Below are positions 1 through 8,473 of a stretch of DNA of 64,000 nt, piece after piece (position 1 is the stretch's first letter; every line of letters starts with the position of its first letter). A program made the position numbers and the translations under genes. The DNA is from Sunxiuqinia sp963677175 (GTDB taxonomy: Bacteria > Bacteroidota > Bacteroidia > Bacteroidales > Prolixibacteraceae). The stretch is from assembly GCA_963677175.2 (NCBI GenBank), contig CAXXES010000004.1, forward strand, positions 1,804,793 through 1,868,792. The letters are read 5' to 3'. A model generated the notes under the pieces. It ran no database searches. It saw nothing but the letters and a program-made list of their open reading frames with translations, and was not told the DNA's origin.

Positions 1-1
1 A

Positions 2-1144
2 CCAAGATTTAAATGGAGAGGTCTAATGCTTGATGTCTGCCGTCATTACTGGCCTGTATTTCAAATTAAAAAATTACTGGACGAAATGGCTCTGTTTAAG
101 ATGAATACTTTTCATTGGCATTTAACCGAAGATCAGGGATGGCGTATTGAAATAAAGAAATACCCAGAGCTTACTAATGTCGCGTCATGGCGCAACCAAA
201 CAATTGTTGGTCACAAAAACGAGTCAAATACTTACGATGGGATTGGCTATGGTGGTTTCTATACCCAAGATCAAATTCGAGATATTGTAAGTTACGCAAA
301 AGAACGCTTTATTGACGTGGTGCCTGAAATTGAAATGCCGGGTCATTCGACAGCAGTATTGGCAGCCTATCCTGAACTGGGATGCACTGGGGGGCCCTAT
401 GAAGTAGCGATGACATGGGGCGTTTTCAAAGATGTTTATTGTGCAGGAAAGGAGCAAACGTTTAAATTTCTTGAAGATGTTTTGGATGAGGTTTGCGAGC
501 TTTTTCCTTCCCGATATGTTCATATTGGTGGTGATGAGTGTCCAAAAGATCTATGGCAAGAATGTGAGAAATGTCAAAAAAGAATAAAAGATGAAGATCT
601 GAAGGATGAACACGAACTTCAAAGTTATTTCATAAAACGAATTGAAAAATACCTTGAGTATAAAAATAAAAGATTGATTGGCTGGGATGAAATCCTTGAA
701 GGTGGAATTGCTCCTGAAGCTACAGTTATGTCATGGAGGGGAATTAGAGGTGGGATTGAAGCTACTCAACTTGGACATGATGTTATCATGACTCCGACTT
801 CACACTGTTATTTTGATCATTATCAAAGTAAGGACAAAGAATCTGAACCTTTGGCTATTGGGGGTTTTTTGCCCTTGAAGAAGGTATATAACTATGAACC
901 GGTGCCGGATGACCTCAATGAACAACAAGCTAGCCATATTCTCGGGGCACAGGCAAATGTATGGACGGAATATATCACCAATATCCCCCATTTAGAATAC
1001 ATGATCTTTCCTCGTTTGTGTGCTTTGAGTGAAGTAGTGTGGAGTACTCGTGAATCAAAGAATTTTGTTGATTTTCAAACACGTTTGGAAACCACATATC
1101 TTCGCCTTAAGCTGTATAATATCAACTATCGTGACTACCGTTAA
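2..1144 (+). CDS. Beta-N-acetylhexosaminidase (GH20), 5' end outside window
   Basis: Glycoside hydrolase family 20 catalytic domain that removes terminal GlcNAc/GalNAc residues from glycans. The frame is already open at base 2 (PRFKWRG precedes the first Met at 26), so the gene starts upstream of the window and its signal peptide and N-terminal domain are not visible. Family landmarks seen are FHWHLTEDQGWR, EIEMPGHS and HIGGDECPK, whose Asp-Glu pair is the GH20 catalytic pair for substrate-assisted hydrolysis, plus GWDEI and VMSWRG near the end. The C-terminus is that of a normal catalytic domain with no extra module. Such enzymes are usually periplasmic or surface-exposed in Bacteroidota. 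The next two genes are co-oriented, hinting at a small glycan-use locus, but no SusC/D pair is present here. Confidence 0.93.
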   Translation, partial: PRFKWRGLMLDVCRHYWPVFQIKKLLDEMALFKMNTFHWHLTEDQGWRIEIKKYPELTNVASWRNQTIVGHKNESNTYDGIGYGGFYTQDQIRDIVSYAKERFIDVVPEIEMPGHSTAVLAAYPELGCTGGPYEVAMTWGVFKDVYCAGKEQTFKFLEDVLDEVCELFPSRYVHIGGDECPKDLWQECEKCQKRIKDEDLKDEHELQSYFIKRIEKYLEYKNKRLIGWDEILEGGIAPEATVMSWRGIRGGIEATQLGHDVIMTPTSHCYFDHYQSKDKESEPLAIGGFLPLKKVYNYEPVPDDLNEQQASHILGAQANVWTEYITNIPHLEYMIFPRLCALSEVVWSTRESKNFVDFQTRLETTYLRLKLYNINYRDYR

Positions 1145-1251
1145 CGGTCTAAATTCGGTTTCATTAAATCATCATTAGAAAGCAAGGTGGTACAAAAAAT
1201 TTTAGAGATCAATATTCATTATTTATTTAATTAACTTAAAACTTTTAGATT

Positions 1252-2346
1252 ATGAAAAAACAATGTGGATCACTTATGGTAATCGCAGGATCTGTCCTTG
1301 TGTTTGTATTTCTTCTATTTCCGTCCTGCGATTTGGGAATAACTGAAACAGAAGACGGTTTAACTGTGGACATGGATATCCAATATCTTCTTCAAAACGG
1401 AATTCCCCCGGAAGATATTGAATGTGTTAGCGTCCTTGATGCTAACAATTTGAACAGAATAGCTCATCTTAATAACTTAAACAGGGAACAGGTAAACGCC
1501 TTTTTTTACTCGTTTGTTGAAAAACATGAGGATTCAGAGGTAAAATATGTTGATGATAAACTACCAATAGAAGCTGTTTTGCTAATGAAAAACCACGATA
1601 TGAAGCTAGCCGAGAACCATGAGCCAAATAGGTTGAAGTCGTATTGCAGTAACTGGGGAGCATATACATTGACTGGGCAAAATAATGGAGCAGGATGGGT
1701 AGTGCGTTCAGAGCCAGGGTATAATCATGTGTCTGGGAAAGCGACACTACCTACCTACGATGTAACCGACAACGATATCCCCTACATGTTTTTCGGAGCT
1801 CATAATACCAATGGGACCATGTATACTGATGCTGGTATTATGTATGTTAACAGTACAGATGATTGGAGAATGTTCTACAGCCTCAAACTTAATGGCGTGC
1901 ATTATTGGCGATCAGATCTCTCACTACCTTCTGATATTAATCAATTTCACATTATATATGATATTGAAAATATTTTTACTTCAGGAATAGGCAATGAGGA
2001 AAGGATTACACTAACTGTAGTGGGGTTGCCTAGTTGGGAAACATTGGGTACTTATACTGCCCGAACTGGGAATAACTATGTTGACTCTGATTATTCGAAC
2101 CTACAAGTCAACAGGAGTATCACCTTGGCACAAAAAATAGAAAACCTTTCCAATGACGCAGCTATTGCACACGCTAAATGGACCGATGTATACATACATT
2201 CCCCAAGTGGTTACAGTTTGTGGGGATGCGGCCAGACCAGCGCCGCAGGGAAATATTATAAGCCTGAGCATTGGGGCAAGATAACTGTGCATAGCTACTC
2301 AAAGTGGAATGCAGAAGACATTACAATTTATTATCATGACTGGTAG
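1252..2346 (+). CDS. Hypothetical lipoprotein
   Basis: A 364-residue protein that begins MKK, has a hydrophobic stretch at about residues 9-24 and then LFPSC, a lipoprotein signal peptide with the lipid-modified Cys at about residue 26. Acidic residues after the Cys fit surface or outer-membrane anchoring. I do not recognise the rest. It is rich in Trp, Tyr, Asn and Gly, with many short beta-strand-like stretches, and could be a carbohydrate-binding or jelly-roll type domain, but that is only a guess. It lies about 100 bp after the GH20 gene and 276 bp before the next secreted protein, all on the same strand. Confidence 0.75.
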   Translation: MKKQCGSLMVIAGSVLVFVFLLFPSCDLGITETEDGLTVDMDIQYLLQNGIPPEDIECVSVLDANNLNRIAHLNNLNREQVNAFFYSFVEKHEDSEVKYVDDKLPIEAVLLMKNHDMKLAENHEPNRLKSYCSNWGAYTLTGQNNGAGWVVRSEPGYNHVSGKATLPTYDVTDNDIPYMFFGAHNTNGTMYTDAGIMYVNSTDDWRMFYSLKLNGVHYWRSDLSLPSDINQFHIIYDIENIFTSGIGNEERITLTVVGLPSWETLGTYTARTGNNYVDSDYSNLQVNRSITLAQKIENLSNDAAIAHAKWTDVYIHSPSGYSLWGCGQTSAAGKYYKPEHWGKITVHSYSKWNAEDITIYYHDW

Positions 2347-2622
2347 GATACCTTGTCTCCAAAAAGTCTAAGATTATTTTTCATAAACCAGATCCTTTTT
2401 TTTGATTCAGTTACAACATCGACTTCGTACGGTGTTGTGGCTGACTTATTATAAAATCTTCATGCATAACAGAATTCCAAAAAGATAGAGGGTATTCCCG
2501 CTAACATGTTTGAGGAATGAGAAAGAGTCAAGAGAATTAGTTAAGGTTTATGTTGTATCCTAGATTCAATACTTAAATAATATCAAATATTATATTTATA
2601 AATAGTTTAACCTTTTTTTTAT

Positions 2623-3957
2623 ATGAAAAAACGCAAAGAAAATCACAACACTTTTTCTAGTGACACAATAAGTATAAAAGTTCTTTTTTGTCTTTTCCTT
2701 ACAAGTATGCTTTCTTTGGATAGTCCGACAGCCAAAGGTCAACTTTTATCTGATCAGCTAAAAAATGAATTCAAGAATGCCGCTTTGCGGGCAGCTGACT
2801 GGATTGAGACTAATCAGATTAAAACCAATCATGATGCAAACCAGGGGCGGATAATGCTAACGTATGACTCAGAGACAGAAACTGCCGACTATCGACAAGC
2901 TGGAAGTTGGATGCAGGGAGTATCAATCATGGGATTACTTATGGCTTATCACCGAACGGACGACGCAAAGTATTTCCAAGCGGCGGCTCGTACTGCCGAG
3001 TATGTTAAGACATTGCAAATTCTCGATGCCCGAAATTTTACAAGCTTTGGTGCATTTCGTGAATATACCCCACAGACTGAGTGGATTTATCCAAGAGATG
3101 CCCTCACTGCCTCGTGGTCTATGCTATGGATGTACGAAGAAACAAAGGATCCAGACTATTTCTACAGAGCGAAAATTTTTAATAGGTGGTTCGTAGATCA
3201 TGTCATGAAGAATGGCTGGCCCGCATGGAAATGGTCCGTTGTTGACAATGAGCACGATTTTCTGCAAGGTTCATTTCATGGAGGATCAGCGGGATATTTT
3301 TATGATTATGCTCGGGTAACAGATGACCGTTCTGACATGTCTAAGGGATTGCGGGATATTGCGGATGAATACATGAGTAAGTTTCTTCAACCTGATGGCA
3401 ATGTCAAAGTAATATACGATGCAGAAAAGGGGAGATATATTGAAGACGGGAAATTGCAGGCAGGAATGCAGATTATGCATCGCCACAACGACGATTTTGG
3501 CTCTATTGCTTTGTTGCAGGCTTATGTTGCAACGGGCGATGAGAAGTATCTGAAAAGCGCAGAGGCTTATGCCGAATGGTTAATCTCGGAACAACGCCCC
3601 GACGGAGGATACGGGGACCCAGATGTCCCGCCAGCTGCTGCTACTGGTCCAATTTTGCTGGTTGATCTTTACAAAATTACAGGTAAAGAAAAGTATCTCA
3701 AGTCTGCTATTAATGGGGGTAGATATTTATTGACACAGCAGAATGAAGATAAACTCGAACCGCGAACATACGGTGGCGTCTGGGGCTATGGTTTAAAAAA
3801 ATGGTGGGGAACAGGGGAATATGGAATGTTGAACCTTAGAACATCCAGTTATGCTATTATCGCATGGTTAAAGTTGGAAGGTGTGGAACAAGGGCCCTAT
3901 TTTTCACCGTTTGACCGTAAAGGGAGCTTACCAGAAAGTCTACAAATGATAAAATAA
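2623..3957 (+). CDS. Secreted (alpha/alpha)6-toroid hydrolase-like protein
   Basis: A 444-residue protein with a signal-like hydrophobic segment at about residues 18-35, ahead of GQLLSDQL. The mature part shows repeated helix-hairpin patterns such as AADWIET, YFQAAARTAEYV, YLKSAEAYAEWL and YLKSAINGGRYLL, each near a Gly/Asp-rich turn. This is the periodicity of the six-hairpin glycosidase/lyase superfamily (families such as GH88/GH105 and polysaccharide lyases share the fold). HRHNDDFGSIAL and GGYGDPDVPP are candidate active-site loops. I cannot assign a family or substrate. Position behind a hexosaminidase supports a glycan role. The 130 bp up to rteC mark the change to mobile-element genes. 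Confidence 0.6.
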   Translation: MKKRKENHNTFSSDTISIKVLFCLFLTSMLSLDSPTAKGQLLSDQLKNEFKNAALRAADWIETNQIKTNHDANQGRIMLTYDSETETADYRQAGSWMQGVSIMGLLMAYHRTDDAKYFQAAARTAEYVKTLQILDARNFTSFGAFREYTPQTEWIYPRDALTASWSMLWMYEETKDPDYFYRAKIFNRWFVDHVMKNGWPAWKWSVVDNEHDFLQGSFHGGSAGYFYDYARVTDDRSDMSKGLRDIADEYMSKFLQPDGNVKVIYDAEKGRYIEDGKLQAGMQIMHRHNDDFGSIALLQAYVATGDEKYLKSAEAYAEWLISEQRPDGGYGDPDVPPAAATGPILLVDLYKITGKEKYLKSAINGGRYLLTQQNEDKLEPRTYGGVWGYGLKKWWGTGEYGMLNLRTSSYAIIAWLKLEGVEQGPYFSPFDRKGSLPESLQMIK

Positions 3958-4089
3958 GCATTTATTGATACTTACCTTGAACTAGTATTTGGTTAGAACT
4001 GGAACGAAATTAAACGAATATAAATTGCCACAACTATTGCGATTCGTTGAAAGGCAAGTTTTTTAGTATTAACAGTTTAATTCATAACC

Positions 4090-4917
4090 ATGGAAACATA
4101 TTGTCAGATCGCTACTGACCTTGAAAATGATTTGTCTGGAATAGGTGAAATTTCGGATAAATTCCCGGAGCAAATAGAGTATGCTACCGGACGTTGTAAA
4201 TTGGCGCTGGATCATCTGCATGAGCTGGTGCTAAAAAAGGGATTTCCCGATAAGAAATCAGAAATCCTGTTTTTTAAGAAGACCAACCCGTCAGTTTGCA
4301 GTAAGCTCATTTATTATCAGGCTGTTTTCGATCTGGAAAGCATTCGTCTGAAGCTTGACAGCGAAAGCGTCAGGAAATATTTTAGGCGGGAGCAGAAAAG
4401 GATTCTGAAGTACATGAAAGATCACAAGGTAAAAGTCCAGTACTACCGTTGTGGTCATTGCCATCTTGATGAAAAATATTTTTTACGGGATAATAAAGAA
4501 ATTCCACTAGAGGTGAAGGATAGTCACTCACTGATGGACGAGGACTTCTTTTCCTGGCATGACCACACGTTTTCCACCATCATGGCAAACGAAATGCTCC
4601 TTGAATACATCAAAAACGAAATGAAAAAACTGGACCATTGTCAGGGAGATAATTTGCCACAATCGAACCTCAAATGGACTGGAAACAAAATAGACGTGCA
4701 GGAACTCCTTTATGCCATCTATTTTGATGGCTCTGTTAATGATGGCAAGGCCACTATCAAAGAATTGGCTGAAGCCTTCGAGTGGATGTTCAACATTGAA
4801 CTTCAAGAGCATATTTATGGGACTCCGGAGCAATTAGTTAAGAGAGCTGATCCCGTCAAGTACCTCACTCACTTGATGAATATACTGACACGAAGAATTA
4901 ACAATAAGCTTAGATGA
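4090..4917 (+). CDS. rteC: RteC family regulator of conjugative transposons
   Basis: A 275-residue protein with the RteC family pattern: an N-terminal helical region with CKLALDHLHELV and LIYYQAVFDLESI, a Cys/His segment YYRCGHCHLDEKYF at about residues 117-130, and a C-terminal DGSVNDGKATIKELAEAFEW segment typical of the family. In CTnDOT-type elements RteC activates the excision genes after tetracycline induction through RteA/RteB. No rteA/rteB two-component pair is present here, so control must differ or be lost. It is the first gene of a co-oriented block (4.1-7.05 kb) of conjugative-element cargo and is followed by a -7 box and structured RNA. Confidence 0.88.
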   Translation: METYCQIATDLENDLSGIGEISDKFPEQIEYATGRCKLALDHLHELVLKKGFPDKKSEILFFKKTNPSVCSKLIYYQAVFDLESIRLKLDSESVRKYFRREQKRILKYMKDHKVKVQYYRCGHCHLDEKYFLRDNKEIPLEVKDSHSLMDEDFFSWHDHTFSTIMANEMLLEYIKNEMKKLDHCQGDNLPQSNLKWTGNKIDVQELLYAIYFDGSVNDGKATIKELAEAFEWMFNIELQEHIYGTPEQLVKRADPVKYLTHLMNILTRRINNKLR

Positions 4918-4975
4918 CCGATTGAATGATTATTTGAATCTGTAATACCATTAACCCAATTTAAGGATGTTTACT

Positions 4976-4983
4976 ATCTTTGC
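4976..4983 (+). promoter_or_regulatory. Bacteroidota promoter -7 box (TATCTTTG)
   Basis: TATCTTTG is an exact match to the TAnnTTTG -7 consensus of the primary Bacteroidota sigma factor. It lies 59 bp after the rteC stop and just before RNA-like sequence with several stems, so a transcript starting near 4990 is predicted. The -33 region is not a clear match. Confidence 0.6.
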
Positions 4984-4989
4984 GAAAGA

Positions 4990-5060
4990 TAAGACCGATA
5001 GAATCTCATCTGGATAAGAGATCCGGATGAACTGACAATATAGAAAGCGTTGGCTTTTTA
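4990..5060 (+). ncRNA. Candidate small RNA with terminator
   Basis: Short transcript predicted from the promoter at 4976. It contains a 9-bp hairpin (5007-5015 with 5021-5029, one G-U pair, five-base loop) and ends in a small stem AAAGC-GTTG-GCTTT running into a T-rich tract (5044-5060), which looks like an intrinsic terminator. About 70 nt long. In CTnDOT a small RNA, RteR, is encoded next to rteC and represses transfer genes; similar location and size make this a possible analogue, but I cannot compare sequences. Confidence 0.45.
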
Positions 5061-5069
5061 TTCGTGATT

Positions 5070-5212
5070 CCTAAAACCGCCAGTTTTAATTTAAGTCACA
5101 GGAATAAAGAGTCCGATGTCTGCGTCTTTGGCGTGGCTCGGATTTGACTGTGACTAGGACCCTGGCGGTTCCGTGGAAGCACCAAGTTCGCAGTCACGCC
5201 TCTTTTTTTATT
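5070..5212 (+). ncRNA. Nested-stem RNA with possible pseudoknot or attenuator
   Basis: Three nested stems can be drawn: 5076-5083 with 5162-5169 (8 bp, perfect), 5095-5101 with 5148-5154 (7 bp, perfect), and 5110-5116 with 5138-5144 (7 bp, one G-U). The apical-loop bases 5130-5138 (GGCGTGGCT) can also pair with 5192-5200 (AGTCACGCC), directly before a T-rich tract. That pairing would form either a pseudoknot or a competing terminator stem. The element sits 40-180 bp upstream of the small Cys-containing gene at 5249. It may be a riboswitch-like or attenuator leader, or a separate ncRNA; no known class is recognised. Confidence 0.5.
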
Positions 5213-5248
5213 CGAATTCTGATAACTTACCATCAAAAAACAACTACC

Positions 5249-5491
5249 ATGTCAATACTTGATACTAAAAAAATCCGGCAGAATGCCGATTTGGTCAATG
5301 CCATGTCCAAATGCCCGTTTGGAGAACCAGTTGCTGATTGCCCATTTATCCCCTACTATGAAATGAAAAACGAGCGGAAACAGGTTGCTCAGATCGAAAC
5401 CATTTCCCAAGAAAAATTGGATGAAATGCGCCAATTTCACCGTACATGCATGCGGGAACTAATGAAAACCCGAAGGGCCAATTTTCTGTAA
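5249..5491 (+). CDS. Small hypothetical protein of a conjugative element
   Basis: An 80-residue protein. I prefer the ATG at 5249 (MSILDTKK) over an upstream in-frame start at 5144, because the earlier part overlaps the RNA structure. It contains SKCPFGEPVADCPF, two CPF motifs that could bind a metal but are too few for a classical zinc finger, then a charged helical C-terminus. The two CPF motifs spaced eight apart are the only recognisable feature. No function assigned; it sits between rteC and a HTH gene, a typical place for small accessory genes of Bacteroidota elements. Confidence 0.6.
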   Translation: MSILDTKKIRQNADLVNAMSKCPFGEPVADCPFIPYYEMKNERKQVAQIETISQEKLDEMRQFHRTCMRELMKTRRANFL

Positions 5492-5619
5492 TCTTGGTTC
5501 GTATCTAATTTGACGATTAACCATATAAAGCTCCACCTCAGTTTACATGGGTAATAATTCTGCTTGAAAGCTTGCAACTTTGAAGGAATTCAAAACAAAC
5601 CATTCAAAGTTAAATTGTT

Positions 5620-5916
5620 ATGCCTGCAGAAATTGTTACAACTGACGATCTCCGGGAATTCAAAGTCGAACTGCTCCGGGAATTCAAAAGAATGCTAAAG
5701 GAACACCACGGAGAACCCACGAAACGATGGCTTAAATCCTATGAAGTTAAGGAGCTTCTAGGGGTTTCATCCGGTAAACTTCAACAGATGCGTGTCAATG
5801 GAAGCCTGCCTTTCACCAAGATAGGGGGAATGATCTTCTATGATTATGCAGATATACGCAAAATGCTGGAAGAGAACCAAACGAAGAACCATTCCTCTTT
5901 CAGTTCTTTCAGATGA
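5620..5916 (+). CDS. Helix-turn-helix (excisionase/MerR-like) DNA-binding protein
   Basis: A 98-residue protein. After a charged N-terminal helix it shows WLKSYEVKELLGVSSGKLQQMR (about residues 38-59), then GSLPFTKIGGMIFYDYADIRKMLEE, which is the helix-turn-helix plus wing of the HTH_17/excisionase class common in Bacteroidota conjugative elements. Its stop overlaps the start of the next gene (ATGA), so the two are probably co-translated. Likely role: control of excision or of the downstream replication-type genes. A direct repeat is visible at the start (CTCCGGGAATTCAAA occurs twice at about 5650-5690), giving two LREFK-type segments. Confidence 0.75.
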   Translation: MPAEIVTTDDLREFKVELLREFKRMLKEHHGEPTKRWLKSYEVKELLGVSSGKLQQMRVNGSLPFTKIGGMIFYDYADIRKMLEENQTKNHSSFSSFR

Positions 5917-6398
5917 ACTACATTAAACACCTGAACGGTTTTTTCGAACGGGTTTCGGGCGACGGGAGATTGACTGCATATCACATCAGTTTATATTTAG
6001 CCGTTTTCCAACTCTGGAACCTGAACCGCTTTGCCGGAAAGTTTCCCATCAACCGTACCGAACTGATGATACTATCCAGAATCGGATCTGTGAACACTTA
6101 CGCCAAATGCATCAAAGAACTTGATCGATGGAGGTACATCAGGTATTTCCCAGCAGCCAACCGGCACTGTGGAAGTGAAGTTAGCTGTATCAGATTTGAT
6201 ACAGGAGGCAATACCGGTAGTGGTACTGGTAATGATACTGCAAGTGATACCGGAGGTGATACACTTATTAAAAGAATAAACAGAAAAACAGGAAACAAGT
6301 CACCCGATCAAATTTTTCAAAATGGGGAAAGAAGAAAAATTAACGGGCTTAACCACTACCACGTCAACAATGACAAGGATTATTCAGAGCCCCTTTGA
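5913..6398 (+). CDS. Winged-helix-like hypothetical protein with Thr/Gly repeat
   Basis: A 161-residue protein. The N-terminal ~85 residues (RLTAYHISLYLAVFQLWNLN, RTELMILSRIGSVNTYAKCI, LDRWRYIRY) look like the helical/winged-helix domain found next to HTH genes in Bacteroidota plasmids and transposons, possibly a replication or transcription regulator. It then has a low-complexity run of TGGNTG-like units (about residues 96-114) and a basic tail. Its 3' end overlaps the next gene. The low-complexity region on the DNA is a series of GGTA/GATACTG units that could vary in length. Confidence 0.6.
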   Translation: MNYIKHLNGFFERVSGDGRLTAYHISLYLAVFQLWNLNRFAGKFPINRTELMILSRIGSVNTYAKCIKELDRWRYIRYFPAANRHCGSEVSCIRFDTGGNTGSGTGNDTASDTGGDTLIKRINRKTGNKSPDQIFQNGERRKINGLNHYHVNNDKDYSEPL

Positions 6399-7047
6399 CG
6401 AAGTGGCTGAATTCAAAGATGGATTGTTCCATTTCAATTTTCAGTTGAGCCTGAAGTGGATGGAAAAACAGGGGAAAATCCTGTTTGGGGATCACTTTCG
6501 CATTTATCCGGCGGATCAACCACTGATCTACAAATTGTTGGTTTACGCCATTGGCGATCAGGAAAGTTGCGCCCAATTCGGGATCAGCCTGAGAAAGGGA
6601 ATCCTTTTGATCGGGCCCGTAGGGGCTGGAAAATCAGCGCTAATGACCATGACTAATTACTTTTTTCCTCCGGAAAAGCAGTACCGGATCAAGGGGGCCC
6701 GGGAAATCAGTTTTGAGCTGGAAAAGGACGGCTATTCGGTGATTAACCGCTACAGTAAAGGCTCGGTTCGAAACCTGAATGGCAGAATAATTCCTCAGGT
6801 TTGGTGTTTTGACGACCTGGGGGTGGATAACATTCAAAAGTACTTTGGTACGCAGTGCAATGTGATGGCCGAGATCTTGCTTAACCGCTACGACCTGTTT
6901 GTTTCCCGTGGGGTGCTGACCCATGCTACTACCAACCTTTCCGCCCCGGAGTTGGAGGAACGCTACGGAAACCGGATCCGCTCCCGGATGAGGGAAATGT
7001 TTAACCTGGTGGCTTTTGATAAGGACGCCAAGGATAAACGCTATTAA
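6370..7047 (+). CDS. DnaC/IstB-like AAA ATPase of a mobile element
   Basis: P-loop ATPase with Walker A GPVGAGKS and Walker B WCFDDLGVD, then ILLNRYDLFVSRGVLTHATTNLS and ERYGNRIRSRMREM, the sensor-1 and arginine-finger-like end of DnaC-type helicase loaders. The frame is open from ATG 6322, but ATG 6370 gives the smaller 29-bp overlap with the previous gene and a normal N-terminus (MTRIIQS). Probably a replication/initiation factor working with the upstream winged-helix protein. It is the last recognisable gene of the element; expected mobilization and transfer genes do not follow. Confidence 0.7.
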   Translation: MTRIIQSPFDEVAEFKDGLFHFNFQLSLKWMEKQGKILFGDHFRIYPADQPLIYKLLVYAIGDQESCAQFGISLRKGILLIGPVGAGKSALMTMTNYFFPPEKQYRIKGAREISFELEKDGYSVINRYSKGSVRNLNGRIIPQVWCFDDLGVDNIQKYFGTQCNVMAEILLNRYDLFVSRGVLTHATTNLSAPELEERYGNRIRSRMREMFNLVAFDKDAKDKRY

Positions 7048-7761
7048 TATAACTGTTAGGTACTCCTGCGGCCTGTTCGCTCCGTTGGCTACGCCACGGC
7101 GCTCACAAGCCTCGGTCAGCAAAGAAAGACGCCTGCTTCGTTTCCGCTACCGGCACCAGACCAGAGGCCTGACTAACCGTTCCGCTATCCCTTAGCAGGC
7201 AACTTTCCGGTTTGATTAGGTTTAATTCTATATTTTTCCGTTTATGGTGGTGTTTTTACAGGTTATCCCTGTGCCCCGGCACCATCGCTCCGCCTCGCTC
7301 AACCGCTTCCTTTATCCGTACGCTACCGCGCACGAAACCAGTCGCTTTTTCACTCACCGTCGCTCCGGAGCCGTGATGCACCCCGCGACAAGAGTCGCCC
7401 CGTTTGTTCCGCTTCGCTTCACTCCCGGGCGACACTTGCCTGAGCCCACCCGCCAGCCTCTACAAATTGTTCTTTGAGGTAAAAAGGTTTTTGACCATCC
7501 AAAATCAATCAAAACAAGCCATTATGGGTTGGTTCGGTGCCTGTTTGTTTTTGGTATTGTTCGGGGTGGTCATCAAAGCCTTTTTTGCCTGATGGAGAAC
7601 TACGCGGTCTGAAAGCGCACCAACTTCGGCATATTCCAACAGGTTTTCAGGGCTGATAGGCAGGCTGAAAAGCCAGTGCCAAAATCAAAGTATGGTGAGA
7701 AGTCTTTACCTTGAATGTCGCAGTTCTGTGTCTTAGCTGTGTCCTAGCTGTTGCTTCCAAT
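7048..7761 (+). other. GC-rich non-coding tail of the element
   Basis: About 700 bp with no convincing gene apart from the very short ORF at 7524. The composition is clearly more GC-rich than the neighbours up to about 7470, with many short inverted repeats (for example around 7066-7200). In Bacteroidota elements the region after a DnaC-like gene often holds the transfer origin, but I see no relaxase gene or nick-site signature, so this is only a possibility. Proteins predicted here are Arg/Pro/Ser-rich frame noise. Confidence 0.4.
7524..7592 (+). CDS. Possible 22-residue membrane peptide
   Basis: ATG at 7524 followed by 22 codons encoding one hydrophobic segment (FGACLFLVLFGVVIKAFF). It is short enough to be chance, but the composition is that of a transmembrane peptide and it sits at the end of the mobile-element remnant. 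No partner gene can be named. Confidence 0.25.
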   Translation: MGWFGACLFLVLFGVVIKAFFA

Positions 7762-7797
7762 AAAATGGGTTACTTCAACTTTGAAATAACCCATTTT
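7762..7797. terminator. Hairpin after the truncated repeat gene
   Basis: A 17-bp inverted repeat (7762-7778 with 7781-7797, one mismatch) with a two-base loop, AAAATGGG on one side and CCCATTTT on the other. It lies about 20 bp beyond the stop of the minus-strand gene fragment at 7818 and could end transcription in either direction. Confidence 0.5.
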
Positions 7798-7817
7798 CAT
7801 AGCGTAATGTTTGATAA

Positions 7818-8191
7818 TCAGATTTCTCTTTCCTGTTCGGTAAGGTTTCCCGGAATATCCATGTCGGATACCCGGACAATGATTTTATCCCCTTCGAGCG
7901 ATTCATTAGAGGCTGTTGCTGTATATCTCCACCAGATGCTGCCTGGCTGTAGTATGGCGGAACCACTTTCTACGGCAGTTCCATCAGAATTTTGGATGGC
8001 CACAGTCACTTCTTTCACTTCAAAATCATCGACGGCACGGACCTGAATGTAACTGTCGGGTTGGCCTGTGTAGTGGCTCAGGTCGATTTCATTAATGCCT
8101 GGTGCATTTAAGAAATCGGCGACAGCTACGTTGTAAGCGGATTCGTTTTCTTTTGCCGAAGCTTTGTAAGCTGCTTTCGTTGCTTCATTGG
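7818..8191 (-). pseudogene. Truncated second copy of the 187-residue protein at 18659
   Basis: The C-terminal two thirds of the protein encoded at 18659-19222, running to its own stop codon at 7818. The 5' part, including the start codon, is missing: similarity stops at 8191 (CATTGG), where unrelated DNA of the DUF218 fragment begins. Compared with the complete copy, the matched 354 bp show three substitutions and a 6-bp in-frame insertion (adding Met-Asp near the end). The copies are therefore almost identical and the duplication is recent. Confidence 0.85.
7838..8191. repeat. Direct repeat, left copy (pairs with 18679-19026)
   Basis: A 354-bp segment almost identical to 18679-19026 and in the same orientation. 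By eye I count three substitutions (near 7945, 8049 and 8059) and one 6-bp indel (near 7858). The two copies bracket about 10.5 kb holding the synthetase locus. Confidence 0.9.
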
Positions 8192-8473
8192 TAATTTAAC
8201 AATTTTGCTTACTGCTCTTTCTTCATGCTGTATAAGTCTTTTTAGAATGGTCGTTTCTAGATTATCGATAGCTCCTATGTATTTTATATTTGTATTGCCG
8301 AAAATTTGGTCAAATATGATTTTGGACCTTTCTAAATGGAATGTCGAAGTGATTATTGATAGCTCTTTATATTCAATTTCAGATAGGATTTCTTTTGATT
8401 TTACGGCGTCGTCTACCGTATTTTTCGATAAAGCAAATGGTAAAAAGGAACTTTCTTTTAATCCTTTTCTCAC
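8126..8473 (-). pseudogene. DUF218 (YdcF-like) fragment
   Basis: The open frame starts with GTG at 8473, whose G is the last base of the preceding patatin stop codon (TAGTG), so translation could be coupled. Residues 17-55 (SKNTVDDAVKSKEIL then SIITSTFHLERSKIIFDQIFG) match the DUF218 pattern of a short helix followed by a TSxFHxxRS strand-loop. The N-terminal strand of the family (the GG-containing loop) is missing. From residue 94 on, the frame runs out of phase into the direct repeat, so the natural C-terminus is lost at 8191. Full-length family members are about twice this size. Probably a broken gene; DUF218 proteins are membrane-associated enzymes of uncertain activity. Confidence 0.6.

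Noticed and set aside
23..28. Start of the hexosaminidase at ATG 26
   Set aside because: The frame is open and family-like (PRFKWRG) upstream to base 2, so this Met is internal.
6640..7122. 160-codon frame antisense to the DnaC-like ATPase
   Set aside because: Shadow of a gene with clear Walker motifs.
7244..7477. 78-codon frame in the GC-rich tail
   Set aside because: Arg/Pro/His-rich composition with no recognisable motif; typical of non-coding GC-rich DNA.
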